Positions 1-5,791 of a DNA stretch of 9,147 nucleotides are shown piece after piece. Source of the DNA: Gemmatimonadaceae bacterium (GTDB taxonomy: Bacteria; Gemmatimonadota; Gemmatimonadetes; Gemmatimonadales; Gemmatimonadaceae); assembly GCA_013361745.1 (NCBI GenBank), contig JABFXM010000131.1, positions 1 through 9,147 on the forward strand. The letters are read 5' to 3'. Position numbers and translations under genes: made by a program. The notes under the pieces were generated by a model. The model ran no database searches and had not been told where the DNA came from. It saw nothing but the letters and a program-made list of their open reading frames with translations. Numbering within the stretch: position 1 is the stretch's first letter; the number at the start of each line of letters is the position of its first letter.

Positions 1-236
1 GGATTGCGATAGACGAGCCCGCAGGCGCGGCAGCGCACGACGCGCACCGGCGGCGGCTCGGAGAACGCCGCGCGATCGAGCAGCTTGTCGGGCGGCGTCG
101 AGCCGGCGACTCGCCTGGTATGAAAGGCCCACAACGCCTCGACCTCGGCGCGCACCTCGTCCGCGTCGGCCACCTCGTCGGTGTCGGCACCTCCACAGAC
201 ATGACAGCGCGCGAGCTCGTAGGCGACGGTGGACAT
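1..236 (-). CDS. Class I SAM-dependent methyltransferase, N-terminal zinc-ribbon part (3' end outside window)
   Basis: This reading frame starts at an ATG at 236 and runs leftwards off the window edge, giving 78 complete codons. It was translated by hand because no stop is reached. Two cysteine pairs are visible: CHVCGG at residues 11-16 and CRACGL at residues 69-74, the latter followed by VYRNP. A CxxC near the N-terminus and a CxxCGLVYxNP about 55 residues later is the zinc-ribbon lead-in of many class I methyltransferases of the Methyltransf_23 kind. The intervening stretch ALWAFHTRRV and TPPDKLLDRAAF also fits that family. The catalytic Rossmann domain would lie beyond the window, so the substrate cannot be judged. 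No Shine-Dalgarno sequence is obvious before the ATG. The gene is divergent from the hydrolase gene. The alternative is another zinc-ribbon protein, since the SAM-binding motif is not seen. Confidence 0.68.
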   Translation of the reverse strand, partial: MSTVAYELARCHVCGGADTDEVADADEVRAEVEALWAFHTRRVAGSTPPDKLLDRAAFSEPPPVRVVRCRACGLVYRN

Positions 237-669
237 GCGATGGGGAAGTGCAGCGACCGTGCCCGAGGCGGATGATCCGACGGGGGTGGACTCTCGGCGG
301 TGATGGTTGGCATCGGATCGCTCTGTGTGGCGGTCGAGTTCCTCGGGGCCCGCGCGCCCGAGTGCGCGTTCGCGCCTTTCATCCACCGTAGCGGGGAGAG
401 TCGTAACGGGTGAACGACAATCTTCACGGATCGACACTGATTCACACGGATACAGCTTTGGGGGTATCCGATCCAGGGATCTCGCCCGGCGCCCAAAACC
501 AATTGCCGTATCCGTGAAAATCCGTGCAAATCCGTTCAGATCGTAGTTCTCCTTTCGATGTCCACGCACTGCATGAGCCACGTGCCGGAGCGAACCACGA
601 CTCCGTCGTCAGCGCCCCGCCACCGACGAGCCCCGACCCGCGCTCGGAGCGATCCGATGCCACCATCGC
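237..669. other. Intergenic region between divergent genes
   Basis: This 433-base stretch separates the methyltransferase (minus) from the hydrolase (plus). It must hold the promoters of both, but no convincing -35/-10 pair could be picked out by eye. About a third of it is the inverted-repeat element at 405-549. Short open frames exist here on both strands, but they run through the repeat arms, have no ribosome binding site and resemble no known protein, so none is called as a gene. Confidence 0.6.
405..549. repeat. Inverted-repeat element, copy 1 (ATCCGTG iterons)
   Basis: The left arm (405-452) and right arm (509-549) are imperfect inverted repeats. Each arm carries three 7-bp units. On the left, CACGGAT-type units begin at 425, 435 (degenerate, CACTGAT) and 445. 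On the right, ATCCGTG units begin at 510, 520 and 530 (the last is ATCCGTT). The spacing is exactly 10 bp. The central loop contains a small palindrome, GATCC-AG-GGATC (470-481). The left arm resembles the right arm of the copy at 1525-1660 (both share GAACGACAAT and CACGGATCGACAC), and the right arm resembles that copy's left arm, so the two copies are in opposite orientation. The outer AACGGTT-like end survives on the left (AACGGGT, 405-411) but is missing on the right. No reading frame, tRNA-like fold or clear target-site duplication is seen. It could be a non-autonomous mobile element (MITE-like), a dispersed palindromic repeat or a protein-binding site. Confidence 0.85.
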
Positions 670-1488
670 ATGGTCCCGCAGCCGTTCGCCGCGCTAGTCT
701 GCTTCTTGCGCCCACCAGCGATGATGACTCCGGCGACGAGGAAGCGACGCGGGCCGTTCGACGCGACTGTGAAGAGCACGCGAGCGATCCGCGACGGGCG
801 GCGGATCGTGCTCGAGATTCCGCTCATCGGGGAGATGGTGCCGGCGGTGCTGCTGCTCCCGGAGACGAAGACGTGCCCGCCGGCGGCGCTGCTGCTGCAC
901 GGGTATGGGTCGCGGAAGGAGCAGATGGCGGACTCCGTCGGCCGCGCGCTGCTCGCGTCGGGGATCGCCTCGCTCTCGATCGATCTCCCGCTGCACGGTG
1001 AGCGCGAGCGCTCGGTCGAGATCGACGCGGTGCGCAACCCGCTCGTGCTCGTCTCGCAGTGGCGCGCCGCGCTCGCCGAGTGCGGTGCGGCGCTCGAGTG
1101 GATGGCGGAGCACGAAGAGGTGGACGGGCACCGGCTCGCGCTCGTCGGCTACTCGATGGGCTCGTTCATCGGGGTGATGGTCGCCGCGCGGAGCGACCAC
1201 GTGAAGGCGCTCGTGCTCGCGGCGGGCGGCGACCTTCCGGAGAACACGCCCTTCACTCGGCTGGTCCGCACCATCGCCGACCCGATCCGCGCCGTTCGCC
1301 GTCTCGGCGGGCGTCCGCTGCTGATGGTCCACGGCACTCGCGACCGCACGGTGCTCCCCGAGCAGGCGAAGCGACTCTTCGAGGCGGCGCAGGAGCCGAA
1401 GGAGCTTCGCTGGTACGAGACCGGCCACTGGCTCCCCGATTCCGCTACGCGCGATGCAGCAGCCTGGCTGAAAGCGAAGCTGCGCTGA
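670..1488 (+). CDS. Alpha/beta hydrolase (dienelactone hydrolase / esterase-like)
   Basis: The gene encodes a 272-residue soluble alpha/beta-hydrolase with a complete, normally ordered active site. The oxyanion-hole strand ends in LLLHGYGS (residues 74-81). The nucleophile elbow is GYSMG (160-164, Ser162). The acid is Asp225 in HGTRDR and the base is His253 in ETGHWL. The layout (about 250 residues, HGxGS, GxSxG, HGxxD) matches the dienelactone-hydrolase/BAAT-like esterases and prolyl-oligopeptidase-type peptidases. The substrate cannot be told, and hydrolysis of an ester or acyl bond is the family expectation. No signal peptide is convincing. The start is uncertain: the ATG at 670 gives an unusual proline-rich first 17 residues, and the paired ATGs at 721 and 724 are plausible alternatives. 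None has a good Shine-Dalgarno sequence. It is the only clear plus-strand gene in the window and lies between two inverted-repeat elements, divergent from the methyltransferase and convergent with the lipoprotein gene. Confidence 0.88.
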   Translation: MVPQPFAALVCFLRPPAMMTPATRKRRGPFDATVKSTRAIRDGRRIVLEIPLIGEMVPAVLLLPETKTCPPAALLLHGYGSRKEQMADSVGRALLASGIASLSIDLPLHGERERSVEIDAVRNPLVLVSQWRAALAECGAALEWMAEHEEVDGHRLALVGYSMGSFIGVMVAARSDHVKALVLAAGGDLPENTPFTRLVRTIADPIRAVRRLGGRPLLMVHGTRDRTVLPEQAKRLFEAAQEPKELRWYETGHWLPDSATRDAAAWLKAKLR

Positions 1489-1524
1489 GACTCTCGCGCC
1501 ACGCGACTCGGGCCCGGCAGGATC

Positions 1525-1660
1525 AACGGTTGAACTACGATCTTCACGGATTTCACGGATTTTCACGGATACTGCATCCTGGGCAGGATCCAATCGACAC
1601 GCATACGAGGCCGTATCCGTGAAAATCCGTGTCGATCCGTGTAATTGTCGTTCAACCGTT
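1525..1660. repeat. Inverted-repeat element, copy 2 (ATCCGTG iterons)
   Basis: This is the better-preserved copy, 136 bp long, with 47-nt arms at 1525-1571 and 1614-1660. Both arms begin, read inward, with AACGGTTGAAC and end with CACGGATTTTCACGGATA. They differ mainly by a few substitutions and compensating single-base indels in the middle. The right arm has ATCCGTG at 1615, 1625 and 1635, exactly 10 bp apart; the left arm has CACGGAT at 1545, 1554 and 1564. The loop holds a small palindrome, ATCCTG-GG-CAGGAT (1576-1589). The element fills the gap between the convergent ends of the hydrolase (1488) and lipoprotein (1690) genes, so as RNA its long hairpin could act as a two-way transcription stop, although it has no clear T-run. 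Relative to copy 1 it is inverted. No coding sequence is seen inside. Confidence 0.88.
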
Positions 1661-1689
1661 AGAGTAGCGACCGCGAGAGAAGCCCGCGC

Positions 1690-2706
1690 CTAACGGCCGA
1701 GCTGGTACAGCTCCACCTGCCCCTTGTTGAAGAGCGGGATCGCCAGCAGTCCGCGCGCCGGGTCGAGGCCGATGTCGGCTGGGGCTTCGACGCCGGTGAC
1801 GACGTGCGTCAGCGTGTTGCCGTTGATCGCGGAGACCGAGCTGTCGGCCCAGCTCGAGACGAGGATGCGGCCGTCGCTCGTGATCTCGACGCCGTCGAAC
1901 TGACCCTTCCCGGTGGCGATCGTCGTCACCGACTTGCTCCCCGGCGTCCAGGCGAGAATGGTCGGCGCGCCGAAGGAGAGGACGATGAAGCGGTTGTTCT
2001 TCGCGTCCCAGACGATCCCGTTCGGCCGGCCGAGCGAGTCGTTCTGGATCGCGATGCTCGCGCCCTTGCGGTCGCGGTTGAGCATGAAGATCCGGTCGGT
2101 CGTCGTGTGGCTCGTCGAGCCGTCCGCCTTGAAGGCGACCTCGGTGTCGGTGATGTAGACGTCCCCGTTCGGTCCGATGGCGACGTCGTTGAGGAAGTGC
2201 GCGCCCTGCTTGGTCAGGTCCCAGCTCGCGAGCGGCTTGCCCGTCGTCTTGCTGAAGGCGCGCACCGCGTCGATGTCGGCGACGAAGAGCGTATCGCCGA
2301 TGATCCCCATCCCCTTCGGCGCGTTGAGCGTCACGCCGTTCTTTCCCGCCTGGATGAAGTGGAGCGAGTCCACCGTTCCGTCCTGCGACATCCGCGAGAT
2401 GAAGCCGTTGTTGTCCTTCGTCAGCGGCGCGCCGTTGATGTTCGACACGAACCACTGGCTCGACGCGGCGTCCCAGCGCACCGACTCCGGAGTCTTGAAG
2501 CCGTCGATCGTCTTCACCTTCGAGGTGCCGCTGCTGCTGCCGCCGGTCGCGTTGCCGGTGCCGCTCGAGCTCGCGGTGGCGCGCGCCGTATCCGCGTTCG
2601 TCCCGGCCGTGCCGGCGTGCATCGTGGTGTCCTGCAGCTTGCTGTCGTTCGAGCAGGCGGCTGCGGCGAGGGCGAGCAGTGCGACGAGGGATGTCGTGGT
2701 GCGCAT
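1690..2706 (-). CDS. Lipoprotein with SMP-30/gluconolactonase-like beta-propeller
   Basis: The product is a 338-residue lipoprotein. The start at 2706 is chosen because it begins a typical lipoprotein signal, MRTTTSLVALLALAAAAC, with lipid attachment expected at Cys18. An in-frame upstream ATG at 2835 would add 43 arginine-rich residues and read through the hairpin at 2792-2830. Residues 19-63 are a Ser/Gly/Thr-rich tether. Residues 64-338 show repeated beta-propeller blades with the signatures LNDVAIGPNGDVYITD (172-187), RPNGIVWD (227-234) and DGVEITSDGRILVSSW (271-286). These resemble the SMP-30/gluconolactonase/LRE or NHL-like families. In SMP-30 a metal is held by Glu, Asn and Asp; Glu74, Asn229 and Asp271 are plausible counterparts, but this is a by-eye alignment. 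It may be a periplasmic lactonase or a non-catalytic propeller. No strong Shine-Dalgarno sequence precedes the start. It ends convergently with the hydrolase gene. Confidence 0.85.
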   Translation of the reverse strand: MRTTTSLVALLALAAAACSNDSKLQDTTMHAGTAGTNADTARATASSSGTGNATGGSSSGTSKVKTIDGFKTPESVRWDAASSQWFVSNINGAPLTKDNNGFISRMSQDGTVDSLHFIQAGKNGVTLNAPKGMGIIGDTLFVADIDAVRAFSKTTGKPLASWDLTKQGAHFLNDVAIGPNGDVYITDTEVAFKADGSTSHTTTDRIFMLNRDRKGASIAIQNDSLGRPNGIVWDAKNNRFIVLSFGAPTILAWTPGSKSVTTIATGKGQFDGVEITSDGRILVSSWADSSVSAINGNTLTHVVTGVEAPADIGLDPARGLLAIPLFNKGQVELYQLGR

Positions 2707-2791
2707 TGGGGGAGCCGGGTTGATGGTCGGTGACGCCGTCCGGGGCGAACGCGCGATGCCGCGAGTTCCGTTCCGGCGCGCTCTCACGCGG

Positions 2792-2830
2792 CGAGGCCCG
2801 CATCGGGAGACTTCCCCGATGCGGGCCTCG
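2792..2830 (-). terminator. Strong hairpin between two minus-strand genes, probable terminator
   Basis: A perfect 16-bp stem (2792-2807 paired with 2815-2830) encloses a 7-nt loop. It lies 32 bases past the stop codon of the secreted-protein gene and 85 bases before the lipoprotein start, so it is well placed to end transcription of the former. There is no T-run after the stem on either strand. It is therefore not a textbook intrinsic terminator, but could stop transcription in a high-GC host or protect the mRNA 3' end. Confidence 0.55.
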
Positions 2831-2862
2831 TTCACTCTACCACCGAACCGTCAGCGCATCAA

Positions 2863-3582
2863 TCAGGGGCGATGACCCGCACCCGCGCCGGCGCCAGCGG
2901 GGCGGCCATGCGCGCCGCCGTTCGCCGGGATCGTCGAGGGACGGCCGCCGGCGTTCGCCGGGCGCTTCGTCGCCGCGAGATCGGTCCCCATCGACGACGG
3001 CTTGTGCGCCTGGCCGGCAGCCGCCTGCGCCGGGAGATCCTTCGGCATCTTCTCGAGGTCGGCGTCGCTCGCCCTGGCGAGTAGGCGGTCGTGCACGCGC
3101 TGCAGCGCCGCGTCCGAGGGGAGGCCACGGTCCATCAGGCTGCCGATCACGTAGAGCGGCACCGCGAGCGAGCGGCCCGAGGGGGCGCTCTTCGCCAGCG
3201 CGCTCACCTGCGCACCGTCCACTCCGCGGCGCATCGCTTCCGCGCCCGCTTCGACCTCGTCATCGGCCGGCCTGGTGCCGCGCGCGCTCTCGAGCGCGTC
3301 CTTCGCGTCCTCCATCCGGGCCGCCTGATCCTTCACCGACTTCTCGATGTCGGCCGGCGCGACGCCCTTCGCCGCGAACTTCAGCGCGCGGTTCTCCAGC
3401 GCCGCGGCGGGAAGGTCGTGCGCGCGGGCATCGGCGATCGTCGCCAGCACGCGCTGCGCGACGTCGGCCGGCAGCACCGCGCTGAGCCGCGCCGACGGAT
3501 CGTTCGCCGCCGTCTGCGCGCTCAGGCTCACCGAGATCATCGACGCCCCGACGAGGGCGACGAGCGAGTTCGCATACCGCAT
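2863..3582 (-). CDS. Secreted alpha-helical protein of unknown function
   Basis: I do not recognise this 239-residue protein. The start at 3582 is well supported: AGGAGG lies 5 nt upstream (3588-3593), and the frame opens with a signal peptide (residues 1-22, with the SLSA/Q sequence fitting signal peptidase I). A longer open frame up to 3705 adds 41 residues without a ribosome site. The mature part is rich in Ala, Asp, Arg and Leu and looks helical, with two loosely similar segments: one around residues 58-100 (ALENRALKFAAKGVAPADIE) and one around 118-180 (GLPSDAALQRVHDRLLARAS). The last 45 residues are Gly/Ala/Pro/Arg-rich and probably disordered. There are no cysteines in the mature protein and no catalytic motif. 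It has its own upstream box shared with the sigma-factor operon, so it may be a target of that sigma factor. It is expected in the periplasm or outside the cell. Confidence 0.82.
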   Translation of the reverse strand: MRYANSLVALVGASMISVSLSAQTAANDPSARLSAVLPADVAQRVLATIADARAHDLPAAALENRALKFAAKGVAPADIEKSVKDQAARMEDAKDALESARGTRPADDEVEAGAEAMRRGVDGAQVSALAKSAPSGRSLAVPLYVIGSLMDRGLPSDAALQRVHDRLLARASDADLEKMPKDLPAQAAAGQAHKPSSMGTDLAATKRPANAGGRPSTIPANGGAHGRPAGAGAGAGHRP

Positions 3583-3587
3583 GAGTA

Positions 3588-3593
3588 CCTCCT
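3588..3593 (-). promoter_or_regulatory. Ribosome binding site AGGAGG of the secreted-protein gene
   Basis: The minus strand reads AGGAGG-TACTC-ATG, a consensus Shine-Dalgarno sequence with 5-nt spacing. It fixes the start codon at 3582 rather than the more upstream in-frame ATG codons. Confidence 0.85.
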
Positions 3594-3660
3594 CTACCTG
3601 CGTTGCGCGCGTGCCGCCATCCTCCCGCACGCGCATCGTCCGACTGCACCCTGCACCCCC

Positions 3661-3690
3661 ATAGACTGCACCATCGCGCCCCCGCGTCAC
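3661..3690 (-). promoter_or_regulatory. Promoter-like box shared with the sigma-factor operon
   Basis: On the minus strand GTGACG (3690-3685) is followed after 18 nt by GTCTAT (3666-3661). The region around the second element, CGATGGTGCAGTCTATGG, matches the sequence upstream of the sigma gene at 16 of 18 positions. The position fits a promoter, with the start codon at 3582 about 80 nt downstream. A -10 element with GTC is common for ECF sigma factors, so control by the neighbouring sigma factor is a reasonable guess. It is not proof, because a repressor site would look similar. Confidence 0.5.
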
Positions 3691-3705
3691 TCCGGACGCG
3701 ATCAC

Positions 3706-3723
3706 CCGGCGCTCGTGCGCCGG
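3706..3723 (-). terminator. Short GC hairpin after the CBM48 operon
   Basis: A perfect 7-bp stem, CCGGCGC/GCGCCGG, with a 4-nt loop begins 8 bases past the stop codon of the last operon gene and 16 bases before the next promoter-like box. The position suits a terminator, but no T-run follows, and in DNA this GC-rich a short hairpin can arise by chance. Confidence 0.38.
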
Positions 3724-3730
3724 CGCACGC

Positions 3731-4933
3731 TCAGCGGTCGGGCACCACGAGGACGCCCACGACGCCTCCGTCCTCGTCGGCGAGCGTGGTCAGGCCGGGG
3801 GGCGCCAGCCATGCGCCGCCATCCACGCGCACGTTCATCTCGTACGTCCCGGCGCCGATCGGGAGCGTCGTCGTCCACCAGCCGTCGCCGAGCGACTCGA
3901 GCGTCACGGGCTGCCAGCTCGTGAAGTCTCCGCTGATCTCGACGCGGCGGGCGGCCGTGGCGCGGACGCGCACCAAGCGCTGACCGCCACCAAGCGCGCG
4001 CACCTCGAAATCCTCGACGACGCGCGACGCCTCGCCCTCGGCGCGGTCGATGCGCGTCACGGGATGCGCACCGCGCGCTGGAGCCGGCGCACGATCCGGC
4101 GTCGAGGCGCTCGCGGCGGCGGATGTCAGATCGCGCAGCCCGAGCCGGATGCCGAGCGTGCCGTAGCTGGCGGCCTCGTAGCCCTGCAGGGGATCGGCGG
4201 GATAGCGGCCCGCGCTCGCCGTGATCGCGACGTCGCGTCCGATCCACAGGGCGACGCTCGCGTTCACCCATCCCTGCGCCCCGCCGCCGAGTGCGACGCG
4301 ATCGCCATGGCGCGCGCCGACGGTCGCGTTGATGTCGGCCTTCCCCGCGAGCGCGCGGAGCGCGAGCTGCGCGTCGGTGAAGGAGATCGTGTCGGCGACG
4401 CGTGTCGGCGCCATCGACAGTGTCGCGATCAACCCCGAGTGCTGGACCCACACGCCGCCCTCCGTCCCGCGCACCGAGTGCCAGCCGAGGCTGTCCCACG
4501 TCTGTCCGACGGAGCCGCCGATCCACGCGCCGACGCCGTCATGAATCGCGTGCAGGCGAACGCTCGCGAGCGACTCCGCGGTGCGATTGCCGTCGGCGTG
4601 CACGCTGCCGCCGGTCGTCCCCGCAAGCTCGCCGACGATCGGCCGCCACGGCGTGAAGAGCGCGCCGGCGAGCAGTCCCTGCGTGCTCCACCCGCCGCCG
4701 GTGAACTGCGACAGTCCGCCCGCGACGTCGAGCGACGCGTCGGGCAGCATCGCGTGCAGCGACGGCGAGATGGTGAAGGCGCCGTTGGATGCGGTGTCGT
4801 TGGCGTAGCGCAGCCGCGAGCTCGATGCCTCGAGCACCGCGGTGCTGGCCTGCGCGCCGGCGGACGTGACGGCGAGCGCGAGCCCGGCGAGCGTCATCGC
4901 GACGCGCGCCGTGAGGATGGAACGCAGATTCAT
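3731..4933 (-). CDS. Exported, probably outer-membrane protein with C-terminal CBM48-like domain
   Basis: The product has 400 residues. It begins with a signal peptide (1-27, ending SAGA before Gln28). The chosen ATG at 4933 overlaps the stop of the gene before it as ATGA, which marks translational coupling; the longer in-frame start at 5080 lies inside that gene. Residues 30-270 alternate short beta strands rich in Gly, Ala, Thr and aromatic residues, with frequent GGG and GWV/GVWV turns, resembling an outer-membrane beta-barrel (inference). A Pro/Ala-rich linker follows (272-300). Residues 308-398 form a second domain: VEISGDFTSWQPV (331-343), then GDGWWTTTLPIGAGTYEMNV (349-368) and VDGGAW. 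This is the pattern of the AMPK-beta/CBM48 glycogen-binding fold. Binding of an alpha-glucan or other glycan is the family expectation. The barrel part could instead be another beta-rich fold. Confidence 0.82.
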   Translation of the reverse strand: MNLRSILTARVAMTLAGLALAVTSAGAQASTAVLEASSSRLRYANDTASNGAFTISPSLHAMLPDASLDVAGGLSQFTGGGWSTQGLLAGALFTPWRPIVGELAGTTGGSVHADGNRTAESLASVRLHAIHDGVGAWIGGSVGQTWDSLGWHSVRGTEGGVWVQHSGLIATLSMAPTRVADTISFTDAQLALRALAGKADINATVGARHGDRVALGGGAQGWVNASVALWIGRDVAITASAGRYPADPLQGYEAASYGTLGIRLGLRDLTSAAASASTPDRAPAPARGAHPVTRIDRAEGEASRVVEDFEVRALGGGQRLVRVRATAARRVEISGDFTSWQPVTLESLGDGWWTTTLPIGAGTYEMNVRVDGGAWLAPPGLTTLADEDGGVVGVLVVPDR

Positions 4934-5520
4934 GAGGCGGATCCGACGCGAAGGACCGAGCTGCTCGTACCGAAGTCGTCGTGCACGGTGCTGGCGTACG
5001 GGTCGCTCACCCAGCGCTCGCCATCGACGATGAAGGCGTACTCGTGGCGGCCCGCGGGCAGCGGCACCGACGCCGTCCACACACCGTCCACGCCCTCACC
5101 CGTCAGCGGCGTCGCGTTCGGCGACCATCCGTTGAAGTCGCCGACGAGCGCGACGCGATGCGCCTCGGGATGGACGAGCGTGAAGCGGACGACGTACACC
5201 GTGTCGTGCGCGGGATGCGCCGCGGTCGCGACGTGATTCTCCCTCCGCTCGCCCGACGTCGCGCTCCTCCGGCCGAGCACCGCGACGAGCGCGAGGCTCG
5301 CGGCGAGGGCGAGTCCGGTGAGCGGGGTGACGCGGAGCGTCGGGCCGCGGCGCCACCAGGGCGCGCGCGTTCCCGCCGCCGCGCGAACCGCGCGCATCAC
5401 GCGCTCGTCGAACTCCTCATCGAAGCGCACCGGCTCGCGCAGGGGCGCGGCCATCCGCTCGATGACGTCGTCGGGCACCGGGCCCCCGTTCGACGCGTCG
5501 TGCAGCGGTCGGTCAGTCAT
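4930..5520 (-). CDS. Single-pass membrane protein with extracytoplasmic CBM48 domain, probable anti-sigma factor
   Basis: The product has 196 residues. The N-terminal 62 residues are charged and presumably cytoplasmic (PDDVIERMAAPLREPVRFDE at 16-35). One membrane helix follows at about 64-83 (VTPLTGLALAASLALVAVLG). Residues 108-192 form a CBM48/AMPK-beta-type glycogen-binding domain: VALVGDFNGWSP (123-134), WTASVPLPAGRHEYAFIVDG (148-167) and WVSDPYA (170-176). The order and the position directly after an ECF sigma gene are those of a membrane anti-sigma factor, with the carbohydrate domain as the outside sensor (inference). The N-terminal region lacks the HxxxCxxC zinc motif found in many anti-sigma factors. 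The start at 5520 has a very strong ribosome site and overlaps the sigma frame by 8 bases. The stop overlaps the next start as ATGA. The alternative is a plain envelope glycan-binding protein. Confidence 0.84.
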   Translation of the reverse strand: MTDRPLHDASNGGPVPDDVIERMAAPLREPVRFDEEFDERVMRAVRAAAGTRAPWWRRGPTLRVTPLTGLALAASLALVAVLGRRSATSGERRENHVATAAHPAHDTVYVVRFTLVHPEAHRVALVGDFNGWSPNATPLTGEGVDGVWTASVPLPAGRHEYAFIVDGERWVSDPYASTVHDDFGTSSSVLRVGSAS

Positions 5521-5526
5521 GTGCCA

Positions 5527-5537
5527 CCTCCTCCTCC
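5527..5537 (-). promoter_or_regulatory. Strong ribosome binding site inside the sigma-factor 3' end
   Basis: The minus strand carries GGAGGAGGAGG, followed by six bases and the ATG at 5520. It lies inside the last codons of the sigma frame (encoding LLEEEV), so the next gene's initiation signal and the sigma C-terminus are shared sequence. It fixes the start of the membrane protein. It may also allow that protein to be made even when translation stops early at 5789. Confidence 0.85.
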
Positions 5538-5788
5538 AGCAGTTCACGGAGCCGGGCGCAGGCGCGCTTCACGCGCATCTTCAGCGCGGACACGCCGGCG
5601 CCGGTGATCTCCGCCATCTCCTCGTAGCTCACTTCCTCGACGTGCTTCAGCAGGAACGCCTCGCGCTGCTCCACCGGGAGCTGGTCCACCGCGCGCTGGA
5701 TCTCCTGCAGCGACGGCCCCTTCTCCTCATCGTTCTCGTCGACGCCGTCGCCGGGGATCGAGAGCAGCGAGCGCTCGGGGGCGGCGTA

Positions 5789-5791
5789 CTA
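5789..5791 (-). other. In-frame amber codon in the sigma-factor linker
   Basis: The minus strand reads CGC-GCG-CGC-TAG-TAC-GCC. A single-base change would turn TAG into a sense codon (for example CAG, GAG or TAC) and restore an uninterrupted sigma gene. No compensating frameshift is needed, because both domains are in the same frame. Confidence 0.9.

Noticed and set aside
405..1660. CRISPR array, because short ATCCGTG units recur
   Set aside because: The units are 7 bp at 9-10 bp spacing inside inverted arms. There are no 25-40 bp direct repeats with unique spacers.
1652..2803. 383-residue minus-strand frame over the lipoprotein gene
   Set aside because: It is an Arg/His-rich shadow with no signal peptide. 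The frame ending at 1690 has a lipobox and propeller motifs.
2707..2835. N-terminal extension of the lipoprotein up to the ATG at 2835
   Set aside because: It would read through the terminator-like hairpin, is Arg-rich and would bury the lipoprotein signal 43 residues inside.
4934..5080. N-terminal extension of the C-terminal CBM48 protein to 5080
   Set aside because: The extension lies wholly inside the preceding gene. The ATG at 4933 directly precedes a signal peptide and overlaps that gene's stop as ATGA.
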